From: Sellimonas caecigallum
GTDB lineage: Bacteria > Bacillota > Clostridia > Lachnospirales > Lachnospiraceae
Length of the DNA: 64,000 nt
NCBI RefSeq assembly: GCF_045038405.1
Contig: NZ_CP173660.1
Span: 186,001 to 250,000 of the forward strand
Reading direction: 5' to 3'
Numbering within the stretch: position 1 is the first letter of the stretch; every line of letters starts with the position of its first letter. The notes beneath the pieces were generated by a model. It was not told the DNA's origin. It did not search any database and was given only the letters and a program-made list of their open reading frames with translations. The position numbers and the translations under genes are program-made. This document shows positions 46,096 through 54,343 of this stretch, piece by piece.

Positions 46096-47181
46096 CTACT
46101 GCATTCTTTCACAGATCTTGTCACCCATCTCTTTTGTTCCGATCTGGGTACATCCTTCCGACATGATGTCGATCGTGCGGTATCCTTCTTTCAGCACTTT
46201 GGCAACGGCATTTTCGATGGCGTCCGCCTCTTTGTCAAGATCAAAGGAAAACCGGAGCATCATAGCTGCCGACAAAATGGTTGCGATGGGATTAGCGATC
46301 CCCTTTCCTGCGATATCCGGAGCTGATCCGCCGCTTGGCTCATAGAGGCCAAATTTTGTATCATTGAGGCTGGCGCTTGCCAGCATTCCGATAGAACCGG
46401 TTACCATGCTTGCCTCATCAGACAAGATGTCGCCGAACATGTTTTCCGTAAGTACCACATCGAACTGCTTTGGGTTTTTGACAATCTGCATGGCGCAATT
46501 GTCTACCAGCATATGTTCCATCTCCACATCCGGATATTCTTTCGCCACTTCCTCTACTACTTTTCTCCAGAGTCTGGAGGAATCCAGCACATTTGCCTTG
46601 TCTACACTCGTTACTTTTTTCCTGCGTTTTCTTGCAATATCAAATGCTCTCACAGCGATGCGCCGGATCTCTTTTTCATTGTATGTAAGGGAATCGTACG
46701 CGGTAAGAACGCCGTTTTCCTCCACTGTTTTTCTCTCTCCAAAGTAGAGTCCCCCCGTGAGCTCCCTCATGATCATAAAGTCAAAACCTCCCTGGGTAAG
46801 CTCCGGCTTCAGTGGACATGCCCCCTCCAATTCCTCGTAGAGGACAGCCGGACGAAGATTGGCAAAAAGATTCAGCTCCTTTCGGATTTTCAGAAGTCCT
46901 GCCTCCGGTCTTTTGGAAGGTTCCAACTGATACCATGGGGATGTCTTGGCATCGCCTCCAATCGATCCCATCAAAATGGCATCACATTCTCTTGCCCGCG
47001 CCACAGTCTCCTCTGTGAGCGGAATCCCGTGGGCATCGATGGATGCTCCCCCAAGAAGGAGTTCCTCATAAGAGAAAGTATGTCCAAATGCTTCCCCTGC
47101 TTTATTTAAAACTTTCACTGCTTCTTCTACGATCTCAGGTCCGATCCCGTCCCCTCTGATCACTCCGACTTTAAAATTCAT
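46096..47181 (-). CDS. leuB: 3-isopropylmalate dehydrogenase
   Basis: 361 residues, third step of leucine synthesis. VIRGDGIGPEIVEEAVKVL, MGSIGGDAKTSPWYQLEPSKRPEAGLLKIRK and VLTENMFGDILSDEASMVTGSIGM are typical. It is the first gene after a strong promoter and starts the leuB-ilvD-ilvB-serC-serA run; leuA and leuCD are not here. Confidence 0.96.
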   Translation of the reverse strand: MNFKVGVIRGDGIGPEIVEEAVKVLNKAGEAFGHTFSYEELLLGGASIDAHGIPLTEETVARARECDAILMGSIGGDAKTSPWYQLEPSKRPEAGLLKIRKELNLFANLRPAVLYEELEGACPLKPELTQGGFDFMIMRELTGGLYFGERKTVEENGVLTAYDSLTYNEKEIRRIAVRAFDIARKRRKKVTSVDKANVLDSSRLWRKVVEEVAKEYPDVEMEHMLVDNCAMQIVKNPKQFDVVLTENMFGDILSDEASMVTGSIGMLASASLNDTKFGLYEPSGGSAPDIAGKGIANPIATILSAAMMLRFSFDLDKEADAIENAVAKVLKEGYRTIDIMSEGCTQIGTKEMGDKICERMQ

Positions 47182-47214
47182 GTCATCTACCTCCCAGAAA
47201 ATCTGTTACAGAAT

Positions 47215-47243
47215 ATAATATAATATTTTCCCGTTCGTTTCAA
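47215..47243 (-). promoter_or_regulatory. Promoter of leuB
   Basis: Minus-strand TTGAAA (47238-47243), 17 bases, TATTAT (47215-47220). The leader is only about 27 bases, so there is no room for a T-box. Confidence 0.72.
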
Positions 47244-47273
47244 CCCTTTACCTTGCAAAAGTGTTTTACATAG

Positions 47274-47312
47274 AAAAAAAGAGGTCCTCCTATCAAAGGA
47301 ATTCCTCTTTTT
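47274..47312 (-). terminator. Terminator after yajC
   Basis: Minus-strand AAAGAGGAATTCC pairs with GGAGGACCTCTTT in part and is followed by TTTTTTT. It lies 11 bases past the yajC stop. Confidence 0.78.
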
Positions 47313-47322
47313 ACATTGCTTC

Positions 47323-47649
47323 TTATTTTGTCTCTGCACCCGGTTTTTCCACCTGCATGATGGCTGCTTTCTGCATCGGGATACGGCAGTTCTTGTTGTT
47401 GCCGAACTCTACGATCACGTCTTCTTCTGTGATATCGATCACAACCCCATAAAAGCCGCTTGTCGTCAAAACTGTATCGCCAACTTCCATATCAGCAATC
47501 ATCGCCTGGATTCTTTTCTGTTCTTTTTTCTGTGGTCTCATAAGCAGGAACCAAAGTCCGCCCAGGATCACTACATAAAAAAGGATCATGAACAACGGAT
47601 TTGCAAATAATCCTCCGCTGCTTGACTGTGATAATACTGTGTATTCCAT
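47323..47649 (-). CDS. yajC: Preprotein translocase accessory subunit YajC
   Basis: 108 residues. One membrane helix (LFMILFYVVILGGLWFLLM, about 20-38) followed by RPQKKEQKRIQAM and the conserved VGDTVLTTSGFYGVVIDI. It associates with SecDF and YidC. It directly follows tgt, the conserved order in many bacteria. Confidence 0.95.
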   Translation of the reverse strand: MEYTVLSQSSSGGLFANPLFMILFYVVILGGLWFLLMRPQKKEQKRIQAMIADMEVGDTVLTTSGFYGVVIDITEEDVIVEFGNNKNCRIPMQKAAIMQVEKPGAETK

Positions 47650-47729
47650 CGTTTCTTCCTCCTATTTCAGATAAACACTATTGCTATCATACACAATTTT
47701 TTCTGTTTCATCAAGTTCTTTTTTGCAAT

Positions 47730-48866
47730 TTATACATTCTTTGTCTGTTCCATGCCAGCCAGCTTCTGCTTTTTGTACTCTTTGAATCGTCCTTCTTCGA
47801 TGGCCTGTCTGATTTCTTCCATCATGGTATTGTAAAAATACAGATTATGGAGTACGCAGAACCGCATGCCAAGCATTTCTTTTGCTTTCAGCAGATGTCT
47901 GATATATGCTCTGGAATATTTTTGGCATACCGGACACTGACATCCCTCTTCGATCGGCCGGTCATCAAGCTCATATTTGGCATTAAACAAATTCAGCTTT
48001 CCCTGATTCGTATACACATGCCCGTGCCTTCCGTTTCTTGTCGGGTAAACGCAGTCAAAGAAATCCACTCCTCTTTCTACCGCTTCCAGGATATTGGCCG
48101 GCGTACCGACTCCCATCAGATATGTCGGTTTGTGAAGCGGAAGGTGTGGCACAACCGCATCCAGGATCCGGTACATCTCTTCATGTGATTCGCCTACTGC
48201 AAGTCCTCCGATAGCATAGCCCGGCAGATCCAGCTCGGATATCGCCTGCGCGTGGGCAATTCTGACATCCTCGAGAATCCCTCCCTGATTGATCCCAAAA
48301 AGCATTTGATCAGGGTTGATCGTATCCGGCAGCGAATTGAGCCTCTCCATCTCTGTCTTGCACCGCCTGAGCCATCTGGTTGTTCTTGCCACAGATTTTT
48401 CGATGTAATCCCGGTCTTTTGTGCTGGCCGGACATTCATCGAACGCCATGGCGATCGTAGACGCCAGATTGGACTGAATGCGCATACTTTCTTCCGGCCC
48501 CATAAAGATCTTTCGGCCGTCAATATGTGACTGAAAGTGCACACCCTCTTCTTTGATCTTTCTGAGTCCTGCCAGGGAAAACACCTGAAATCCTCCGGAA
48601 TCCGTCAGGATCGGCTTGTCCCACACCATGAATTTGTGAAGTCCTCCAAGTTTTTTCACAACCTCATCTCCAGGCCGCACATGGAGGTGGTACGTGTTGG
48701 ACAGCTCCACCTGTGTCCCGATTCGATTCAAATCCTCTGTGGACACGGCGCCTTTAATGGCTGCTGCTGTACCCACATTCATAAATACAGGGGTCTCAAT
48801 GACCCCGTGTACCGTTGTGAACCGGCCTCTTTTGGCGAGGCCGTCACGCTTTATCAATTCATACAT
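47730..48866 (-). CDS. tgt: tRNA-guanine (queuine/preQ1) transglycosylase
   Basis: 378 residues. It swaps guanine 34 for preQ1 in GUN-anticodon tRNAs. Substrate-site SGGFQVFSLAGLRKIKEEGVHF, GINQGG and GIGGLAVGE-like (AIGGLAVGESHEEM) are present, as is the nucleophile region FDCVYPTRNGRHG. The zinc site includes CQCPVCQKYSRAYIRHL. Full length. No queC-F genes are in the window. Confidence 0.96.
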   Translation of the reverse strand: MYELIKRDGLAKRGRFTTVHGVIETPVFMNVGTAAAIKGAVSTEDLNRIGTQVELSNTYHLHVRPGDEVVKKLGGLHKFMVWDKPILTDSGGFQVFSLAGLRKIKEEGVHFQSHIDGRKIFMGPEESMRIQSNLASTIAMAFDECPASTKDRDYIEKSVARTTRWLRRCKTEMERLNSLPDTINPDQMLFGINQGGILEDVRIAHAQAISELDLPGYAIGGLAVGESHEEMYRILDAVVPHLPLHKPTYLMGVGTPANILEAVERGVDFFDCVYPTRNGRHGHVYTNQGKLNLFNAKYELDDRPIEEGCQCPVCQKYSRAYIRHLLKAKEMLGMRFCVLHNLYFYNTMMEEIRQAIEEGRFKEYKKQKLAGMEQTKNV

Positions 48867-48890
48867 TCTTTATTCTCCGTTTCGTATTTG

Positions 48891-50417
48891 TTAAAAATGG
48901 CAGATGATCGGCGTAGATTCATTGATCAGATCATACAGTTTCTGTGCATCATCATATTTCATATTGATACAGCCGTGAGAGCCATGTGTCTTATACCAGT
49001 CTCCTCCGAAGCGTGTCTGCCACGATGCATCATGAAAACCGATATCTCTGTTAAACGGCATCCAGAATGCTACCGGAGATTCATATGAGTATTCTCCATT
49101 TGCCAGCTTTTCTCCTCTCAGAACCGCATTTTTGGTTTTGTACGTAAGATCGTAGCTTCCCTGAGGTGTATCATCACTTCCATTCGGTTTTCCTGTTACG
49201 ATATCACAGTTCATGATAGCCTTTCCGTCCTGGAAAAACCAGAATTTCTGAGTGGTAAGATCTACCTCCGCGTAAGTGTTTCCGTAGTCGTTCATATCAC
49301 CGTGATCGGCACCGCGCCTCGACCATTTTGGTTCACGTGTCACTTCTTTTCCACTCTCTATATTGGCTACCAGTGCAGCATATTCATCTTTCTGGTTCAT
49401 ACTCCATCCAAAATCTCCTCCGGATACATTGACCGTATCGCCCCGTCCGCTCACAAACTGTCTTGTTGTACCGACTGTATTATACTTCGATGCCAGCCCC
49501 TTTATATATGCCGTGATCTTTTCACTGTCGAAAGTGACCTGCATATTTTCGTCGACTGTGAGCCACTGAGAAATGAGTGTCTTATCTACCACCTCTGTCT
49601 TTGGCGAAAGATCGTAGGTAATCTTGCTGCCCAGGTACTGATTCATCTTTGTCACTGCATCGCTCACTTCCTGTGAATCAGACACATATTTCGGAAGCGT
49701 ATAGCAGTTTTCTTCTTTCATATCCATTTGCGGCTGAAATCCGCTGATGTACGAATCCACTGCCTTTTTGAAATTTTCCACGTTGATCGCCGTACCTACT
49801 ACTTCTGGCTGGACCACAAATTGATTTCCGTCGTATTTTGGCTGTGCGTTCTGCGACGGTGTCTGATTTTCTTCCTTCATACAGTCCAGGGAATTGATCA
49901 CAGTCTCCAATTTCCCGGCATCGTATTCCACTCCCACAGATGCGGTCAGTTCGCTCTTTGACCACAGACATACCGGCCAAAGGAACGGATTCTGCTGATC
50001 TTTGACTTTCTCCAGATCATCTCCTGGTTTGTACGTAAGGTCGATGTCCTGTCCTGAGATCGTCTCCGTACCTCCATCGACTTCATTCAGCGTAAGCACA
50101 TAACTGTCCACCTGTTTTCCCATGTATGTCTCCGCAGCCTTGACGCTCTTCCCTGAAAAATCATTTCCGTTTACTGTTGTTCCAAGATAAAAGTGGCTGT
50201 TGAAATAGAATGCTCCCCCAAGGTATACTACTGCTGCGACACCGATGATGCTGCCTGCTGCAATAGCAACCTTCTTACCAATACCTTTTCTTTTTTGTTT
50301 CCGAACCTCTGACTTTGGATTCTGATTTTGTCCTCTTTTCCTTGGACCTCGTTTGTGCTTGATTCGTTCTTTCTTTTTTGTTTCTTCTATATCAATCTGT
50401 TCCTTTCTTTTATTCAT
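48891..50417 (-). CDS. L,D-transpeptidase with PG-binding domains (YkuD)
   Basis: 508 residues. A very basic N-terminus (about 1-48) and one membrane segment (AIAAGSIIGVAAVVYLGGAFYF, about 51-72) anchor it outside. Two repeats of the PG_binding_4 type cover roughly 80-360. The YkuD domain is at 375-508 with the active-site pattern HGSHGCINM near residue 475, catalytic cysteine included. It should make 3-3 cross-links in peptidoglycan. It is a single-gene unit between aroC and tgt on the minus strand. Confidence 0.92.
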   Translation of the reverse strand: MNKRKEQIDIEETKKKERIKHKRGPRKRGQNQNPKSEVRKQKRKGIGKKVAIAAGSIIGVAAVVYLGGAFYFNSHFYLGTTVNGNDFSGKSVKAAETYMGKQVDSYVLTLNEVDGGTETISGQDIDLTYKPGDDLEKVKDQQNPFLWPVCLWSKSELTASVGVEYDAGKLETVINSLDCMKEENQTPSQNAQPKYDGNQFVVQPEVVGTAINVENFKKAVDSYISGFQPQMDMKEENCYTLPKYVSDSQEVSDAVTKMNQYLGSKITYDLSPKTEVVDKTLISQWLTVDENMQVTFDSEKITAYIKGLASKYNTVGTTRQFVSGRGDTVNVSGGDFGWSMNQKDEYAALVANIESGKEVTREPKWSRRGADHGDMNDYGNTYAEVDLTTQKFWFFQDGKAIMNCDIVTGKPNGSDDTPQGSYDLTYKTKNAVLRGEKLANGEYSYESPVAFWMPFNRDIGFHDASWQTRFGGDWYKTHGSHGCINMKYDDAQKLYDLINESTPIICHF

Positions 50418-50550
50418 TTACCTTTACTCCCTTACTCTTAACTCATACATGGAATATTATAATATGTATATATAGAAAAGTACAGTGAAAATTTGTTGAA
50501 GATTGTCGGAAGAAATAAATACTTTTCTTTCTTTTTCAACAAATTTATCA

Positions 50551-50579
50551 TTGCAGGGGCTTCTTCCTTTATATATAAT
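50551..50579 (+). promoter_or_regulatory. Promoter of aroC
   Basis: TTGCAG (50551-50556), 17 bases, TATAAT (50574-50579). The leader is about 45 bases. Confidence 0.8.
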
Positions 50580-50630
50580 AAAGCAATAACAAGACAGATT
50601 TTACATTAAACGAAAACAGGAGGAAATATT

Positions 50631-51728
50631 ATGGCAGGTTCATCTTTTGGGAAAGAATTTCAAATCAGCACATGGGGTGAATCCCATGGTCCGGGCATCG
50701 GAGTTGTCATCGACGGATGTCCATCCGGGCTTTCTCTTTGTGCGTCTGACATACAGAAATATCTGAATCGCAGGAAGCCGGGACAAAACGCATATACGAC
50801 CGCCCGCAAGGAAGCCGATGAGGCAGAAATCTTGTCAGGTGTCTTTGAGGGACGTACAACCGGCACTCCGATTTCCATCCTTGTTCGAAATACAGATCAG
50901 CGTTCCCACGACTATAGCCAGATCAAAGAGTGTTATCGTCCTGGGCATGCCGACTATACCTTCGATGTCAAGTACGGATTTCGGGACTATCGGGGCGGCG
51001 GCCGCTCCTCCGGCCGTGAAACCATCGGCAGGGTAGCCGGAGGCGCTGTAGCTTCAGCTCTTCTGAAAGAGCTCGGCATTACCGTGACAGCTTACACGAA
51101 AGCAATCGGTCCGTATGAAATTCCTACGGAGGAATACGATCTCTCCGCCATTTCCAGCAGTCCTCTTTTCATGCCGCATCTTGGTTATTCCAAAAAGGCA
51201 GAAGCATATCTGAAAGAATGTATGGAAAAGAAAGACTCCTCAGGTGGAATCATCGAATGCATTATCGAAGGAATGCCCGCAGGTATAGGCGAACCTGTCT
51301 TTCAAAAACTGGATGCGCTTCTTGCCCACGCGATGCTGTCCATCGGCTCCGTGAAAGGTTTTGAAATCGGCAGTGGATTTTCCGCTTCCCGCTCAAAAGG
51401 AAGTCTGAACAACGATGCTTTTTTCATGGATGAAGGCAAGATCGTTAAAAAAACAAACCATGCCGGCGGAGTCCTGGGCGGCATGAGCGACGGAAGTCCT
51501 GTTTTATTCCGCGTGGCCATCAAGCCTACTCCATCCATCTCCTCCATGCAGCATACCGTCACTTCAGGTTTGGAAGATACACAGATTTCTATCCACGGCC
51601 GTCATGACCCGGTCATTGTACCGCGTGCTGTTGTAGTCGTGGAATCCATGGCTGCCGTCACAGTCGCTGATCTTCTTCTTCAGAATATGCATTCCAGCAT
51701 GGACGGTGTCCGCCGTTTTTACCTCTGA
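50631..51728 (+). CDS. aroC: Chorismate synthase
   Basis: 365 residues, FMN-dependent last step of the shikimate pathway. The family motifs GESHGPGIGVVIDGCPSGL, the RPGHADYTFDVKYGFRDYRGGGRSSGRET segment and GRHDPVIVPRAVVVVESMAA are intact. It is unlinked to the other aro genes (aroFB at 36-38 kb). GGAGGAAATATT precedes the ATG. Confidence 0.96.
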   Translation: MAGSSFGKEFQISTWGESHGPGIGVVIDGCPSGLSLCASDIQKYLNRRKPGQNAYTTARKEADEAEILSGVFEGRTTGTPISILVRNTDQRSHDYSQIKECYRPGHADYTFDVKYGFRDYRGGGRSSGRETIGRVAGGAVASALLKELGITVTAYTKAIGPYEIPTEEYDLSAISSSPLFMPHLGYSKKAEAYLKECMEKKDSSGGIIECIIEGMPAGIGEPVFQKLDALLAHAMLSIGSVKGFEIGSGFSASRSKGSLNNDAFFMDEGKIVKKTNHAGGVLGGMSDGSPVLFRVAIKPTPSISSMQHTVTSGLEDTQISIHGRHDPVIVPRAVVVVESMAAVTVADLLLQNMHSSMDGVRRFYL

Positions 51729-51746
51729 TCTGAAAAATACGATAGA

Positions 51747-51800
51747 GTGCAGTCTTTTTTACTTTCTTTTGTAAAAAAGATTGCACTTTTCTTTTTTTTA
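51747..51800 (+). terminator. Terminator of aroC
   Basis: AGTGCAGTCTTTTTTAC pairs with GTAAAAAAGATTGCACT (one mismatch) and runs into CTTTTTTTT. Its right arm also contains TTGCAC, the likely -35 of the next promoter. Confidence 0.88.
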
Positions 51801-51809
51801 TGTATAATA
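51782..51809 (+). promoter_or_regulatory. Promoter of the pot operon, overlapping the aroC terminator
   Basis: TTGCAC (51782-51787), 16 bases, TATAAT (51804-51809). The -35 lies in the right arm of the aroC hairpin. Confidence 0.55.
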
Positions 51810-51898
51810 GTATCCGGTGCGCTTGTTAAGCAATACTAAACTTTTTGTTTATTTTTATATGACACAGATACTGTTTCTGTAAAATCAGGAGAAGCAAA

Positions 51899-52438
51899 AT
51901 GAACATAGGTGCAAAAATCAAAGAGCTTCGTATCGCGAAAGGTCTAACTCAAGAGGAACTTGCGGACCGCTGCGAACTTTCCAAAGGGTTCATCTCCCAA
52001 CTGGAGCGGGATCTGACGTCTCCTTCCATTGCCACACTTGTAGATATACTGCAGTGTCTAGGGACCGATCTCCCGGGCTTTTTTTCGGAAGAAACCGAAG
52101 AACAGATCGTCTTTGGGGAAGAAGACTATTTTGAAAAGACGGATTCGGAGCAGAAACTAAAAATCGAATGGATCATCCCAAACGCGCAGAAAAATATGAT
52201 GGAGCCTGTCAGAGTGACCATCGAGCCAGGCGGATCCACATATCCGGATGTCCCCCACGAGGGCGAAGAGTTCGGTTATGTCTTGTCCGGCAGCATTCAG
52301 ATTCACGTCGGACCCAAGATCTATAAAGCCAAAAAAGGAGAATCTTTTTACTTTACTCCCCATGCCTCCCACTATATTACAGCAAATGGGAAGACAGGGG
52401 CGAAGTTTATCTGGGTTAGTACACCACCCAGTTTTTAA
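51899..52438 (+). CDS. XRE-family regulator with cupin domain, pot operon
   Basis: 179 residues. The helix-turn-helix is at the N-terminus (LRIAKGLTQEELADRCELSKGFISQLER) and a cupin_2 domain covers about 100-178 (GEEFGYVLSGSIQIHVGPKIYKAKKGESFYF). It resembles PuuR/polyamine-linked regulators. It is the first gene of the pot operon, 23 bases before potA, so it probably senses polyamine or a related ligand to control the transporter. Confidence 0.9.
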   Translation: MNIGAKIKELRIAKGLTQEELADRCELSKGFISQLERDLTSPSIATLVDILQCLGTDLPGFFSEETEEQIVFGEEDYFEKTDSEQKLKIEWIIPNAQKNMMEPVRVTIEPGGSTYPDVPHEGEEFGYVLSGSIQIHVGPKIYKAKKGESFYFTPHASHYITANGKTGAKFIWVSTPPSF

Positions 52439-52461
52439 AATGAATTTCGGAGGATAATGCG

Positions 52462-53535
52462 ATGCCAAACAAACTGATCGATATCAAAAACATTTCCAAA
52501 TCATTCGATGACAATCTTGTCCTGGATGATCTTAATCTTTATATCCGGGAAAACGAGTTTCTTACGCTGCTTGGGCCAAGCGGATGCGGAAAGACGACTC
52601 TTCTCAGAATCCTTGGAGGTTTTGAAAAGCCAGATCAAGGACGCATTCTTTTTCAGGGCAAAGATATTACCGACCTGGCCCCGAACAAACGTCAGCTCAA
52701 TACCGTATTTCAGAAATATGCTCTTTTTACCCATATGACTATCGCGGAAAATATTGCGTTTGGTCTGAAGATCAAAAAGAAATCGAAATCTTATATCCAG
52801 GACAAGATCCGCTACGCTCTAAAACTTGTCAATCTGGACGGCTTTGAAAACCGATATCCGGACTCTCTAAGCGGCGGACAACAACAGCGTATCGCCATTG
52901 CCCGGGCGATCGTAAATGAACCTAAAGTACTTCTTCTTGATGAACCGCTTGGGGCTTTGGATCTGAAACTCCGCCAGGATATGCAGTACGAGCTTATTCG
53001 TCTGAAAAATGAACTTGGCATTACTTTCATCTATGTAACGCACGACCAGGAGGAAGCACTTACCATGTCTGACACCATCGTTGTCATGAACCAGGGCTAT
53101 ATCCAGCAGATCGGAACACCGGAAGATATTTACAACGAGCCGCAGAACGCTTTTGTGGCCGATTTCATCGGGGAGAGCAACATCCTTCCTGCCATCATGG
53201 TGCAGGACAAACTCGTCCAGATACTCGGCACAAATTTCCCTTGTGTAGATACAGGATTCGGGAAAAACGAGCCGGTAGACGCAGTCATCCGCCCGGAGGA
53301 TATCGATCTTGTGAAACCGGAAGATGGCATCATGGAGGGTGTTGTGACGCATCTGATCTTCAAAGGTGTCCACTACGAAATGGAGGTAACGGCCCACAAT
53401 TTCGAATGGCTCGTACACAGTACCGACATGTTTCCTGTCGGAACGAAGGTTGGCATCAAGGTGGATCCATTCGATATCCAGATCATGAAAAAACCGGAAT
53501 CTGAAGATGAGGAGGCTGCGGCTGCTGATGAATAA
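52462..53535 (+). CDS. potA: Spermidine/putrescine ABC transporter ATP-binding protein
   Basis: 357 residues. Walker A GPSGCGKTTLLR at about 39-50, signature LSGGQQQRIAIARAIV near 137, Walker B KVLLLDEPLGALD, H-loop THDQEEA. The C-terminal TOBE region (about 250-350) is of the PotA type. It overlaps potB by 8 bases. Confidence 0.94.
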   Translation: MPNKLIDIKNISKSFDDNLVLDDLNLYIRENEFLTLLGPSGCGKTTLLRILGGFEKPDQGRILFQGKDITDLAPNKRQLNTVFQKYALFTHMTIAENIAFGLKIKKKSKSYIQDKIRYALKLVNLDGFENRYPDSLSGGQQQRIAIARAIVNEPKVLLLDEPLGALDLKLRQDMQYELIRLKNELGITFIYVTHDQEEALTMSDTIVVMNQGYIQQIGTPEDIYNEPQNAFVADFIGESNILPAIMVQDKLVQILGTNFPCVDTGFGKNEPVDAVIRPEDIDLVKPEDGIMEGVVTHLIFKGVHYEMEVTAHNFEWLVHSTDMFPVGTKVGIKVDPFDIQIMKKPESEDEEAAAADE

Positions 53536-54343
53536 GAGAAAACTCCTTGCAGGGCCATATCTGTTCTGGTCCGTCTCCTTTATCATCATCCCGCTTTTTA
53601 TGGTCATCTACTACGGTCTCACAAATGATAACGGAGATTTTACCTTGAAAAATCTTGCTGCCATGGCAACTCCGGAAAATTTAAAGGCACTTGGACTTTC
53701 CCTCCTTTTGTCTGTCATCAGTACCACGGTTTGCCTGCTTTTGGCTTACCCGCTGGCCATGATCCTCACAAATATGAAAGTTGGAAAAAGCAGCTTTATT
53801 GTGCTGATGTTCATCCTTCCGATGTGGGTAAATTTTCTGCTTCGGACACTTGCCTGGCAGAATCTGCTGGAAAACAACGGCGTCATCAATACCTTACTTC
53901 GGTTTTTAAATCTGCCCACCATTGATATCATCAATACGCCGTACGCCATCGTACTTGGAATGGTGTATGATTTTCTGCCATTTATGGTGCTCCCGATCTA
54001 CAACGTACTGTCGAAAATTGATCAGAACGTGATCTCTGCCGCCAGAGATCTGGGCGCCAACAGTTTCCAAACTTTTCTAAAGATCATCTTTCCGCTGAGT
54101 CTTCCGGGTGTAATCAGCGGGATTACCATGGTCTTTGTGCCATCTCTGACAACCTTTGTCATCTCCGACCTCCTGGGCGGAAGCAAAGTCCTTCTGATCG
54201 GAAATGTCATCGATCAGACCTTTACTCAGGGAAGCGACTGGCACACAGGAAGCGGATTGTCGCTTGTCCTTACGATTTTCATCGTGGCAAGTATGATCCT
54301 CGTGGCAAAATACGATAAAGAAGGAAAGGGGGCGGCATTCTAA
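53528..54343 (+). CDS. potB: Spermidine/putrescine ABC transporter permease
   Basis: 271 residues, six membrane segments. The EAA loop is SAARDLGANSFQTFLKIIFPLSLPG (about residues 170-195). ATG 53528 overlaps the potA stop (ATGAATAA), the typical coupling; an in-frame ATG at 53507 is less likely. Confidence 0.93.
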   Translation: MNKRKLLAGPYLFWSVSFIIIPLFMVIYYGLTNDNGDFTLKNLAAMATPENLKALGLSLLLSVISTTVCLLLAYPLAMILTNMKVGKSSFIVLMFILPMWVNFLLRTLAWQNLLENNGVINTLLRFLNLPTIDIINTPYAIVLGMVYDFLPFMVLPIYNVLSKIDQNVISAARDLGANSFQTFLKIIFPLSLPGVISGITMVFVPSLTTFVISDLLGGSKVLLIGNVIDQTFTQGSDWHTGSGLSLVLTIFIVASMILVAKYDKEGKGAAF

